Notes under the pieces: model-generated
What the model was told of the DNA's origin: nothing
Databases searched by the model: none
Seen by the model: the letters and a program-made list of their open reading frames with translations, nothing else
DNA from: Hippophae tibetana
Taxonomy: Eukaryota > Streptophyta > Magnoliopsida > Rosales > Elaeagnaceae
Length of the DNA stretch: 64,000 bases
Assembly: GCA_037013495.1 (NCBI GenBank)
Contig: CM072802.1
Location: 61,337,275 to 61,401,274 of the forward strand
Direction of reading: 5' to 3'
Translations under genes and position numbers: made by a program
In this document: in pieces, positions 1 to 14,500 of the stretch
Layout: the number at the start of each line of letters is the position of its first letter
How positions within the stretch are numbered: the first letter of the stretch is position 1

Positions 1-3000
1 CTTTTCCATTTATTTATTGATACTCATCTTTTCTCACTATTTCATTTCCATTGTAAGGTTTGCTTCCAAGCAAAATTCAACCGAATTTTGTTTCCTACCT
101 ACCAAATGGCAAAAGGTAATGACTAGCGTTTGGTGCATAAATTATTTGTAAACATATTATTACCTAGCCCGAAATATTTCTATGGTTTATGAGGACAATG
201 TTTCTCAACATCTTTATTTGCTTCTAACTTTTGAATTGGTTTGGAACCAATATTCTGAGAGAGACATGTAAAAATAAAGTTAAATTCAATACGGATAATT
301 CCAACACTACTAGAGTAACTTATAAATAAGTTAAGACTATTGAATTTATGAAATAATTAAAAATGAGTAGTATTTTTCTATTATAAAAATATTTAGTAAA
401 CAAAATTTGTTAAGTATGATTGTTTGGCATTTTAAGATATAATAATTTACATTTAATATATCATAGTTATAAGGAAATACAATTTAGAGTTTTTATTTCC
501 CTTACCTTCTTTTGCAAACAAGACAAACAAATGTTTAAGTTCTCTTTTCCTTTTATTTATTCATAATCATATTTTCTCACTGTTTCCTTTCTTTTGTAAA
601 TCGTGCTTCCCAGCCATATTTAACCGAATTTTGTTGCCTACCTAACAAATGGAAAAATGTAATGACTAGAGTTTGGTGCATAAATTATTTGTAAACATAT
701 TATTGTCTAGCCCGAAATATTTCTATGGTTTATAATCACAATATTTGTCAACATCTTTATTTCCTTTCAACTCCTCGAATTAGTTTGGAACCAATATTTT
801 GAGTGAAATAAGTAAAAACAAATTTAAATTCAATACGGATAATTCCAACACTACTAGAGTAACTTATAAATAAGTTAAGACTATTGAATTTATAAAATAA
901 TTAAAAATGCGTAGTATTTATCTCTTATAAAAATATTTATTAACCAAAATTTGCAAAGTATGATTGTTTGGCATTTTAAGAAATAATAATTTACATTTAA
1001 ATATATCATAGTTATAAGGAAATACAATTTAGAATATTTATTTCCCTTGCCTTTCTTTTGCAAAAAAGACAAAAAAAAACATTTACTATTTCTTTTCCAT
1101 TGATTTATTCATAATCATCTTTTCTCACTATTTCATTTCCTTTGTAAGTCTTGCTTCCCAGCTTAATTCAACCGAATTTTGTTTCATTCCTACCTAATGG
1201 AAAAAGGTAATGACTAAAGTTTGGTGCATAAATTATTTGTACACATATTATTACCGAGCTTGAAATATATCTATGGTTTATGAGCAAAATATTTCTCAAC
1301 ATCTTTATTTGCTTCTAACTCATCGAATTGGTTTGGAAACCTAGATTCTGAGTTAAATAGGTAAAAATAAAGTTAACTTCAATACATATTATTTCAAAAA
1401 TAAAACAATAACATATAAATAAATTATGAATATTGGTTTAATAAAATAATTAAAAATGTGAATTATTAATATCTTAGAAAGTAATGAATAAACCAAATTT
1501 CTAAATTTTGATTATATGACATTTTAAGATATAATAATTTACATTTAGATATATCATAGTTATAAGAAAATACAATTTAGAGTATTTATTTCCTTTGTCT
1601 TCTTTTGCAAAAAAGTAAAAAAAAAAACGTTTACGTTTTCTTTTCCATTTATTTATTCATACTCATCTTTTCTCACTATTTCCTTTCCTTTGTAAATCTT
1701 GCTTCCCAGTCAAATTCAACCGAATTTTGTTGCCTACCTACCAAATGGAAAAAGGTAAGAACTAGAGTTTGGTGCATAAATTATTTGTAAACATATTATT
1801 ACCTAACCCGAAATATTTCTATGCTTTATGAGAACAATATTTGTCAACATCTTTATTTGCTTCTCACTATTTGAATTGGTTTGGAACATAGACTCTAAAT
1901 GAAATCGGTAAAAACATAGTTATGTTCAATACAGATTATTTCAAAACTAAAAGTTAACATATCAAAAATATATGAATATTGGTGTTATCAACTAATTAAA
2001 AAGGTGAATTATTATTATCTTATTTAGTAATGAATAAACAAAATTTCAAAATTTTGAATGTTTGATATTTTAAGATATAATAATTTTCATTTAAATATAT
2101 CATAGTATAAGGTAATACAATTTAGAGTATTTATTTCCCTTGATTTCTTCTGCAAAAAAGACAAAAAAAAAACGTTTACATTTTCTTTTCCAGTTATTTA
2201 TTCATACACATCTTTTCTCACTATTTCCATTCCTTTGTAAGTATTGCTTCACAGTCAAATTCAACCGAATTTTGTTGCCTACCTAACAAATGGAAAAACG
2301 TAATGACTAGAGTTGGGTACAAATATTATTTGTAAACATATTATTACCTAACCCTAAATATTTCTATGGTTTATGAGGACAATATTTGTCAACATCTTTA
2401 TTTTCTTCTAACTTTTCGAATTGGTTTGGAACCAATATTCTGAGTGAAATACGTAAAAACAACTTTAAATTCAACATAGATCTTTTCAAAAATAACACAA
2501 TAATGTATAAATAAATAATGAATATTGGTGTTATAAAATAAATAAAACTGCGAATTATAAATATCTTATGAAGTAATGAATAAACAAAATTTCTAAAGTA
2601 CGATTGTTTGGCATTTTAAGATATAATAATTTATAGTTAAATATATCATAACTATAAGGAAATACAACTTAGAGTATTTATTTCCCTTGACTTCTTTTGG
2701 AAAAAAGACAAGAAAAACATTTATGTTTTCTTTTCAATTTATTTATTCATAATCATCTTTTATCACTATTTCATTTCCTTTGTAAGTCTTGCTTCCTAGC
2801 CAAATTCAACCGAATTTTGTTGCCTACCTACCAAATGGAAAAAGGTAAGAACTAGAGTTTGGTGCATAAATTATTTGTAAACATATTATTACCTAACCCG
2901 AAATATTTCTATGGTTTATGAGGACAATATTTGTCAACATCTTTATTTTCTTCTAACTTTTCGAATTGGTTTGGAACCAATATTCTAAGTGAAATGGGTA

Positions 3001-6000
3001 AAAATAACTTTAAATTCAACATAGATCTTTTCAAAAATAACACAATAATGTATAAATAAATTATGAATATTGGTGTTATAAAATAATTAAAAATGCGAAT
3101 TATAAATATCTTATGAAGTAATGAATAAACAAAATTTCTAAAGTACGATTGTTTGGCATTTTAAGATATAATAATTTATAGTTAAATATATCAAAGTTAT
3201 AAGGAAATACAATTTTGAGTATTTATTTCCCTTGCCTTCTTTTGCAAAAAAGACAAAAAAAACGTTTATGTTTTCTTCTCAATTTATTTATTCATAATCA
3301 TCTTTTCTCACTATTTCATTTCCTTTGTAAGTCTTGCTTCCGAGAGAAATTCAACCGAATTTTGTTGCCTACCTACCAAATGGAAAAAGGTAAGAACTAG
3401 AGTTTGGTGCATAAATTATTTGTAAACATATTATTACCTAACCCGAAATATTTCTATGGTTTATGAGGACAATATTTGTCAACATCTTTATTTTCTTCTA
3501 ACTTTTCGAATTGGTTTGGAACCAATATTTTGAGTGAAATAGGTAAAAACAAATTTAAATTCAATACGGATAATTCCAACACAACTAGAATAACTTATAA
3601 ATAAGTTAAGACTATTGAATTAATAAAATAATTAAAAATTAGTAGTATTTATCTCTTATAAAAATATTTAATAAACAAAATTTGCAAAGTATGATTGTTT
3701 GGCATTTTAAGATATAATAATTTACATTTAAATATATCATAGTTATAAGGAAATACAATTTAGGGTTTTTATTTCCCTTGCCTTCTTTTGCAAACAAGAC
3801 AAAAAAATGTTTAAGTTCTCTTTTTCTTTTATTTATTCATAATAATCTTTTCTCACTATTTCCTTTCCTTTGTAAGTCGTACTTCCCAGCCAAATTTAAC
3901 CGAATTTTGTTGCGTACCTACCAAATGGAAAAAGGTAATGACTAGAGTTTGGTGCATAAATTATTTGTAAACATATTATTGTCTAGCCCGAAATATTTCT
4001 ATGGTTTATAATCACAAAATTTGTCAACATCTTTATTTCCTTTCAACTCCTCGAATTAGTTTGGAACCAATATTTTGAGTGAAATAAGTAAAAACAAATT
4101 TAAATTCAATACGGATAATTCCAACACTACTAGAGTAACTTATAAATAAGTTAAGACTATTGAATTTATAAAATAATTAAAAATGAGTAGTATTTATTTC
4201 TTATAAAAAAATTTAATAAACAAAATTTGCAAAGTATGATTGTTTGGCATTTTACGATATAATAATTTAAATTTTAATATATCATAGTTATAAGGAAATA
4301 TAATTTGGGGTATTTATTTCCCTTGCCTTTTTTTGCAAAAAAGACAAAAAAAATGTTTACATTTTCTTTTCTATTTATTTATTCATACCCATCTTTTCTC
4401 ACTATTTCATCTCCTTTGTAAGTCTTGCTTCCCAATCAAATTCAACCGAATTTTTTTGCCTACCTACCAAATGGAAAAAGGTAATTACTAGAGTAGGGTG
4501 CATAAATTATTTGTAAACAAATTATTATCAAGCCTGAAATATTTCTATAGTTTATGAGCACAATATTTGTCAACATCTTTATTTGCTTCTCACTATTTGA
4601 ATTTGTTTGGAACCTAGACTCTATGTGAAATAGGTAAAAACAAAGTTAAGTTCAATACAGATTATTTCAAAACTAAAAGTTAACGTATAAAAAATATATG
4701 AATATTGGTGTTATAAAATATTTAAAAATGTGAATTATTAATATCTTATAAAGTAATAAATAAACAAAATTTCTAAATTTTGATTGTTTTACATTTTAAG
4801 ATATAATAATTTACACTTAAATATATCATAGTTATAAGGAAATACAATTTAGAGTATTTATTTTCCTTGCCTTCTTTTGCAAAAAAGACAAAAAAATGTT
4901 TACGTTTTCTTTTCCATTTATTTATTCATAATCATCTTTTCTCACTTTTTAATTTCTTTTGTAAGTCTTTCTTCCCAGCCAAATTCAACCGTATTTTGTA
5001 GCCTACCTACCAAATCGAAAAAGGTAATGAATAGAGTTTGCTGCATAAATTATTTGTAAACATATTATTACCTACCCCGTAATATTTCTATGGTTTATGA
5101 GCACAATATTTCTCAACATCTATATTTGCTTTTAACTTTTCGAATTGGTTTGGAACCAATATTCTGAGAGAGACATGTAACAATAAAGTTAAATTCAATA
5201 CGGATAATTCCAACACTACTAGAATAACTTATAAAGAAGTTAAGACTATTGAATTTATAAAATAATTAAAAATGACTAGTATTTATCTCTTATACAAATA
5301 TTTAATAAACAAAATTTGCAAAGTATGATTGATTGGCATTTTTAGATATAATAATTTACATTTAAATATATCATAGTTATAAGGAAATATAATTTAGAGT
5401 TTTTATTTCCCTTGCCTTCTTTTGCAAACAAGACAAAAAAATGTTTGAGTTCTCTTTTCCTTTTATTTATTCATAATCATCTTTTCTCACTGTTTCCTTT
5501 CTTTTGTAAGTCGTGCTTCCCAGCCAAATTTAACCGAATTTTGTTGCCTACCTAACAAATGGAAAAATGTAATGACTAGAGTTTGGTGCATAAATTATTT
5601 GTACACATATTATTTCCTAGCCTGAAATATATCTATGATTTATGAGCAAAATATTTCTCAACATGTTTATTTGCTTCTAACTCATCGAATTGGTTTGGAA
5701 ACCTAGATTCTGAGTTAAATAGGTAAAAATAAAGTTAACTTCAATATAGATCTTTTCAAAACTAAAAGTTAACGTATAAAAAATATATGAATATTGGTGT
5801 TATAAACAAATTAAAAATGTGAATTATTATTAACTTATAAAGTAATGAATAAACAAAATTTCAAAATTTTGAATGTTTGATATTTTAAGATATAATAATT
5901 TTTATTTAAATATATCGTAGTTATAAGGTAATACAATTTAGAATATTTATTTCCCTTGCCTTCTTTTGCAAAAAAGACAAAAAAAAAACGTTTACATTTT

Positions 6001-9000
6001 CTTTTCCATTTATTTATTCATATTCATCTTTTCTCACTATTTCATCTCCTTTGTAAGTCTTGCTTCTGAGCCAACTTCAACCCAATTTTGATGCCTACCT
6101 ACCAAATGGAAAAAGTTAATGACTAGAGTTCGGTGCATAAATTATTTGTAAACATATCTTTACCTAGCCCGAAATATTTCTATGGTTTATGAGCACAATA
6201 TTTCTCAACATCTTTATTTCCTTTTAAATCGAATTAGTTTTGAACCAATATTCTGAGTGAAATAGGTAAAAAAAAAAATTAATTCAATAGGGATAATTCC
6301 AACACTACTAGATTAACTTATAAATAAGTTAAGACTATTATATTTATAAAATAATTAAAAATGAGTAGTATTTATCTCTTATAAAAATATTTAATAATCA
6401 AAATTTGCAAAGTATGATTGTTTGCCATTTTAAGATATAATAATTTACATTTAATATATCATAGTTATAAGGAAATACAATTTAGAGTTTTTATTTCCCT
6501 TACCTTCTTTTGCATACAAGACAAACAAATGTTTAAGTTCTCTTTTCCTTTTATTTATTCATAATCATATTTTCTCACTGTTTCCTTTCTTTTGTAAATC
6601 GTGCTTCCCAGCCAAATTTAACCGAATTTTGTTGCCTACCTAACAAATGGAAAAATGTAATGACTAGAGTTTGGTGCATAAATTATATGTACACATATTA
6701 TTTCCTAGCCTGAAATATATCTATGATTTGTGAGCAAAATATTTCTCAACATGTTTATTTGCTTCTAACTCATCGAATTGGTTTGGAAACCTAGATTCTG
6801 AGTTAAATAGGTAAAAATAAAGTTAAGTTCAATATAGATCTTTTCAAAACTAAAAGTTAACGTATAAAAAATATAAGAATATTGGTGTTATAAACTAATT
6901 AAAAATGTGAACTATTATTAACTTATAAAGTAATGAATAAACAAAATTTCAAAATTTTGAATGTTTGATATTTTAAGATATAATAATTTTTATTTAAATA
7001 TATCATAGTTATAAAGTAATACAATTTAGAGTATTTATTTCCCTTGCCTTCTTTTGCAAAAAAGACAAAAAAATAACGTTTACATTTTCTTTTCCATTTA
7101 TTTATTCATACTCATCTTTTCTCACTATTTCATCTCCTTTGTAAGTCTTGCTTCTGAGCCAAATTCAACCCAATTTTGATGCCTACCTACCAAATGGAAA
7201 AAGGTAATGACTAGAGTTCGGTGCATAAATTATTTGTAAACATATCTTTACCTAGCCCGAAATATTTCTATGGTTTATGAGCACAATATTTCTCAACATC
7301 TTTATTTCCTTTTAACTCCTCGAATTAGTTTTGAACCAATATTCTGAGTGAAATAGGTAAAAAACAATTTAATTCAATAGGGATAATTCCAACACTACTA
7401 GATTAACTTATAAATAAGTTAAGACTATTATATTTATAAAATAATTAAAAATGAGTAGTATTTATCTCTTATAAAAATATTTAATAATCAAATTTGCAAA
7501 GAATGATTGTTTGGCATTTTAAGATATAATAATTTACATTTAAATATATCATTATTATAAGGAAATACAATTTGGAGTATTTATTTCCCTTGCCATCCTT
7601 TGGAAAAAAGACAAAAAAAATGTTTACATTTTCTTTTCCATTTATTTATTCATACCCATCTTTTCTCACTATTTCATCTCCTTTGTAAGTCTTGCTTCCC
7701 ATTCAAATTCAACCGAATTTTGTTGCCTACCTACCAAATGGAAAAAGGAAACAATTAGAGTTTTGGTGCATAAATTATTTGTAAACATATTATTGTCAAG
7801 CCTAAAATATTTCTATGTTATATGAGCATAATATTTGTCAACATCTTTATTTGCTTCTCACTAGTTGAATTGGTTTGAAACCTAGACTCTATGTGAAATA
7901 GGTAAATACAAAGTTAAGTTTAATACAGATTATTTCAAAACAAAAAGTTGACGTATAAAAAATATATGAATATTGGTGTTATAAAATAATTAAAAATATG
8001 AATTATTAATATCTTATAAAGTAATAAATAAACAAAATTTCTAAATTTTGATTGTTTAACCGTTTAAGATATAATAATTTACATTTAAATATATCATAGT
8101 TATAAGGAAATACAATTTAGAGTATTTATTTTCCATGCCTTCTTTTGCAAAAAAGAGAAAAAAAACGTTTACGTTTTTTTCCATTTATTTATTCATAATC
8201 ATCTTTTCTCACTATTTCATTTCCTTTGTAAGGCTTGCTTCCGAGGCAAATTCAACTGAATTTTTTTTCCTGTCTATCAAATGGAAAAAGGTAATGACTA
8301 CAATTTGTTGCATAAATTATTTGTAAACATATTATTACCTAGCCCAAAATATTTCTATGGTTTATGAGGACAATATTTCTTAACATCTTTATTTGCTTCT
8401 AACTTTTGAATTGGTTTGGAACCAATATTCGGAGAGAGACATGTAAAAATAAAATTAAATTCAATACGGATAATTCTAACACTACTAGAGTAACTTATAA
8501 ATAAGTTAAGACTATTGAATTAATAAAATAATTAAAAATTAGTAGTATTTATCTCTTATAAAAATATTTAATAAACAAAATTTGCAAAGTATGATTGTTT
8601 GGCATTTTAAGATATAATAATTTACATTTAAATATATCATAGTTATAAGGAAATACAATTTAGGGTTTTTTATTTCCCTTGCCTTCTTTTGCAAACAAGA
8701 CAAAACAATGTTTAAGTTCTCTTTTTCTTTTATTTATTCATAATCATCTTTTCTCACTATTTCCTTTCCTTTGTAAGTCGTACTTCCCAGCCAAATTTAA
8801 CCGAATTTTGTTGCGTACCTACCAAATGGAAAAAGGTAATGACTAGAGTTTGGTGCATAAATTATTTGTAAACATATTATTGTCTAGCCCGAAATATTTC
8901 TATGGTTTATAATAACAATATTTGTCAACCTCTTTATTTCCTTTCAACTCCTCGAATTAGTTTGGAACCAATATTTTGAGTGAAATAAGTAAAAACAAAT

Positions 9001-10800
9001 TTAAATTCAATACGGATAATTCCAACACTACTAGAGTAACTTATAAATAAGTTAAGACTATTGAATTTATAAAATAATTAAAAATGCGTAGTATTTATCT
9101 CTTATAAAAATATTTATTAACCAAAATTTGCAAAGTATGATTGTTTGGCATTTTAAGAAATAATAATTTACATTTAAATATATCATAACTATAAGGAAAT
9201 ACAACTTAGAGTATTTATTTCCCTTGACTTCTTTTGGAAAAAAGACAAGAAAAACATTTATGTTTTCTTTTCAATTTATTTATTCATAATAATCTTTTAT
9301 CACTATTTCATTTCCTTTGTATGTCTTGCTTCCTAGCCAAATTCAACCGAATTTTGTTGCCTACCTACCAAATGGAAAAAGGTAAGAACTAGAGTTTGGT
9401 GCATAAATTATTTGTAAACATATTATTACCTAACCCGAAATATTTCTATGGTTTATGAGGACAATATTTGTCAACATCTTTATTTTCTTCTAACTTTTCG
9501 AATTGGTTTGGAACCAATATTCTAAGTGAAATGGGTAAAAACAACTTTAAATTCAACATAGATCTTTTCAAAAATAACACAATAATGTATAAATAAATTA
9601 TGAATATTGGTGTTATAAAATAATTAAAAATGCGAATTATAAATATCTTATGAAGTAATGAATAAACAAAATTTCTAAAGTACGATTGTTTGACATTTTA
9701 AGATATAATAATTTATAGTTAAATATATCATAGTTATAAGGAAATACAATTTTGAGTATTTATTTCCCTTGCCTTCTTTTGCAAAAAAGACAAAAAAAAA
9801 CGTTTATGTTTTCTTCTCAATTTATTTATTCATAATCATCTTTTCTCACTATTTCATTTCCTTTGTAAGTCTTGCTTCCGAGAGAAATTCAACCGAATTT
9901 TGTTGCCTACCTACCAAATGGAAAAAGGTAAGAACTAGAGTTTGGTGCATAAATTATTTGTAAACATATTATTACCTAACCCGAAATATTTCTATGGTTT
10001 ATGAGGACAATATTTGTCAACATCTTTATTTTCTTCTAACTTTTCGAATTGGTTTGGAACCAATATTTTGAGTGAAATAGGTAAAAACAAATTTAAATTC
10101 AATACGGATAATTCCAACACTACTAGAATAACTTATAAATAAGTTAAGACTATTGAATTAATAAAATAATTAAAAATTAGTAGTATTTATCTCTTATAAA
10201 AATATTTAATAAACAATATTTGCAAAGTATGATTGTTTGGTATTTTAAGATATAATAATTTACATTTAAATATATCATAGTTATAAGGAAATACAATTTA
10301 GGGTTTTTATTTCCCTTGCCTTCTTTTGCAAACAAGACAAAAAAATGTTTAAGTTCTCTTTTTCTTTTATTTATTCATAATAATCTTTTCTCACTATTTC
10401 CTTTCCTTTGTAAGTCGTACTTCCCAGCCAAATTTAACCGAATTTTTTTGCGTACCTACCAAATGGAAAAAGATAATGACTAGAGTTTGGTGCATAAATT
10501 ATTTGTAAACATATTATTGTCTAGCCCGAAATATTTCTATGGTTTATAATCACAATATTTGTCAACATCTTTATTTCCTTTCAACTCCTCGAATTAGTTT
10601 GGAACCAATATTTTGAGTGAAATAAGTAAAAACAAATTTAAATTCAATACGGATAATTCCAACACTACTAGAGTAACTTATAAATAAGTTAAGACTATTG
10701 AATTTATAAAATAATTAAAAATGCGTAGTATTTATCTCTTATAAAAATATTTATTAACCAAAATTTGCAAAGTATGATTGTTTGGCATTTTAAGAAATAA
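1..10800. repeat. Satellite subfamily with alternative internal cassette
   Basis: About 20 monomers form a subfamily. Its commonest variants are GATATAATAATTTACATTT and ATATATCATAG, where later monomers read CATATAATAATTTTCATTT and ATATGTCATAG. Eleven of these monomers carry a cassette marked by GGATAATTCCAACAC and TAAGTTAAGACTATTGAATT (near 290, 835, 3568, 4111, 5203, 6291, 7382, 8466, 9013, 10104 and 10650). The others carry the version with ATTATTTCAAA or GATCTTTTCAAA that is found throughout the rest of the array. Longer internal duplications are visible: about 2640-4200 matches 9180-10740 at an offset near 6,537 bp (12 monomers), and 5.5-6.4 kb matches 6.6-7.5 kb at an offset near 1,088 bp (2 monomers). 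Confidence 0.85.
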
Positions 10801-11589
10801 TAATTTACATTTAAATGTATCATAGTTATAAGGAAATGCAATTTAAAGTATTTATTTCCCTTGCCTTGTTTTGCAAAAAAGACAAAAAAATGTTTAAGTT
10901 TTCTTTACCATTTATTTATTCATACTAATGTTTTCTCAGTATTTCCTTTCCTTTGATAGTCTTGTTTCCCAACTTAATTCAACCAAATTTTGTTTCTTTC
11001 CTACCAAATGGAAAAAAAGGTAATGACTAGATTTTGGTGCATAAATTATTTGTAAACATATTATTACCTAGCCCAAAATATTTCTATGGTGTATGAGCAC
11101 AATATTTCTCAACATCTTTATTTGCTTCTAACTCTTCCAATTGGTTTCCAACTTAGATTCTGAGTTAAATAGGTAGAAACAAAGTTAACATCAATATAGA
11201 TTATTTCAAATCTAAAACAATAACGTATAAATAAATTATGAATATTGGGTTATAAAATAATTAAAAATCTGAATTATTAATATCTTATAAAGTAATGAAT
11301 AAACAAAATTTCAAAATTTTGAATGTTTGACAGTTTAACATATAATAATTTTCATTTAAATATGTCATAGTTATAAGGAAATACAATTTAGAGTATTAAT
11401 TTCTGTTGCCTTCTTTTGTAAAAAAGACAAAAAAAAAATGTTTACGTTTTCTTTTCCATTGATTTATTCATAATCATCGTTTGCCACTATTTCATTTCCT
11501 TTGTAAGTCTTGCTTCCCAGCTAAATTCGACCGAATTTTGTTCCCTACCTACCAAATGGAAAAAAGGTAATGACTAGAGTTTGGTGCAT

Positions 11590-14500
11590 AAATTATTTGT
11601 AAACATATTATTACCTAGCCCAAAATATTTCTATGGTTTATGAGCACAATATTTCTCAACATCTTTATTTGCTTCTAACTCTTCGAATTGGTTTGGAACC
11701 TAGAGTTGGGGTTAAATAGGTAGAAACAAAGTTAACTTCAATACAGATTATTTCAAATCTAAAACAATAACGTATAAATAAATTATGAATATTGGGTTAT
11801 AAAATAATAAAAAATCTGAATTATTAATATCTTATAAAGTAATGAATAAACAAAATTTCAAAATTTTGAATGTTTGACATTTTAAGATATAATAATTTTC
11901 AATTAAATATATTATAGTTATAATGAAATACAATTTAGAGTATTTATTTCCCTTGAATTCTTTTGCAAAAAAGACAAAAAAAATGTTTACGTTTTCTTTT
12001 CAAATGATTTATTCATAATAATCTTTTCTCAGTATTTCCTTTGCTTTGAAACTCTTGCTTCACAGTTTAATTCAACCGAATTTTGTTTCCTTCTTACCAA
12101 AAGGAAAAAGGTAATGACTAGAGTTTGGTGCATAAATTATTTCTAAACATATTATTACCTAGCCCAAAATATTTCTATGGTTTATGAGCACAGTATTTCT
12201 CAACATCTTTATTTGCTTCTAACACTTCGAATTGGTTTGGAACCTAGATTTGGGGTTAAATAGGTAGAAACAAATTTAACTTCAATACAGATTATTTCAA
12301 ATCTAAAACAATAACGTATAAATAAATTATGAATATTGGTGTTATAAACTAATTCAAAATTTGAATTATTAATATCTTATAAAGTAATGAATAAACAAAA
12401 TTTCTAAATTTTGATTGTTTGACAGTTTAACATATAATAATTTTCATTTAAATATGTCATATATATAAGGAAATACAATTTAGAGTATTTATTTCTGTTT
12501 CCTTCTTTTGTAAAACAGACAAAAAAAACCTTTACGTTATCTTTTCCATTGATTTATTCATAATCATCTTATTTTCACTATTTCATTTCCTTTGTAAGTC
12601 TTGCTTTCCAGCTAAATTCGACCGAATTTTGTTCCCTACCTACCAAATAGAAAAAAGTAATAACTACAGTTTGGTGCATAAATTATTTGTAAACATATTA
12701 TTTCCTGGATCGAAATATTTCTATTGTTTATAAGCACAATATTTCTCCACATCTTTATTTGCTTTTAACTCTTCGAATTAGTTTGGAACAAACATTCTGA
12801 GAGAAATAGGTAAAAACAAATTTAAATTCAATATAAATCTTTTCAAAAATAAAATAATAACGTATAAAACAATTATGAATATTGGTGTTATAAACTAATT
12901 CAAAATGTGAATTATTAATATCTTATAAAGTAAAGAATAAACAAAATTTCAAAATTTTGAATGTTTGACATTATTAGATATAATAATTTTCATTTAAATA
13001 TATCATAGTTATAAGGAAATACAATTTAAAGTATTTATTTCCCTTGCATTATTTTGCAAAAAAGACAAAAAAAAATATTTAAGTTTTCTTTACCATTTAT
13101 TTATTCACACTAATGTTTTCTGAGTATTTCCATTCCTTTGAAAGTCTTGCTTCCCAGCTTAATTCAACCAAATTTTGTTTCCTTCCTACCAAATGAAAAA
13201 AGGTAATGACTAGAGTTTGGTGCATAAATTATTTGTACACATATTATTACCTAGCCCAAAATATTTCTATGGTTTATGAGCACAATATTTCTCAACATCT
13301 TTATATGCTTCTAACTCTTCGAATTGGTTTGGAACCTATATTTGGGGTTAAATAGGTAGAAACAAAGTTAATTTCAATACAGATTATTTCAAATGTAAAA
13401 CAATAACTTATAAATAAAATATGAATTTTGGTGTTATAAAATAATTAAAAATGTGAATTATTAATATCTTATAAAGTAATGAATAAACAAAATTTCTAAA
13501 TTTTGATTGTTTGACAGTTTAACATATAATAATTTTCATTTAAATATGTCATATATATAAGGAAATACAATTTAGAGTATTTATTTCTGTTTCCTTCTTT
13601 TGTAAAACAGACAAAAAAAACCTTTACGTTATCTTTTCCATTGATTTATTCATAATCATCTTATTTTCACTATTTCATTTCCTTTGTAAGTCTTGCTTTC
13701 CAGCTAAATTCGACCGAATTTTGTTCCCTACCTACCAAATAGAAAAAAGTAATAACTACAGTTTGGTGCATAAATTATTTGTAAACATATTATTTCCTGG
13801 ATCGAAATATTTCTATTGTTTATAAGCACAATATTTCTCCACATCTTTATTTGCTTTTAACTCTTCGAATTAGTTTGGAACAAACATTCTGAGAGAAATA
13901 GGTAAAAACAAATTTAAATTCAATATAAATCTTTTCAAAAATAAAATAATAACGTATAAAACAATTATGAATATTGGTGTTATAAACTAATTCAAAATGT
14001 GAATTATTAATATCTTATAAAGTAAAGAATAAACAAAATTTCAAAATTTTGAATGTTTGACATTTTTAGATATAATAATTTTCATTTAAATATATCATAG
14101 TTATAAGGAAATACAATTTAAAGTATTTATTTCCCTTTCCTTCTTTTGCGAAAAAGACAAAAAAAAAATGTTTAAGTTTTCTTTACCATTTATTTATTCA
14201 TACTAATGTTTTCTCAGTATTTCCATTCCTTTGAAAGTCTTGCTTCCCAGCGTAATTCAACCGAATTTTGTTTCCTTCCTACCAAATGGGAAAAAGGTAA
14301 TGACTAGAGTTTGGTGGATAAATTATTTGTAAACATATTTTTACCTAGCCTAAAATATTTCTATGGTGTATGAGCACAATATTTCTCAACATCTTTATTT
14401 GCTTCTAACTCTTCCAATTGGTTTCCAACCTAGATTCTGGGTTAAATAGGCAGAATCAAAGTTAACATCAATACAGATTATTTGAAATCTAAAATAATAA

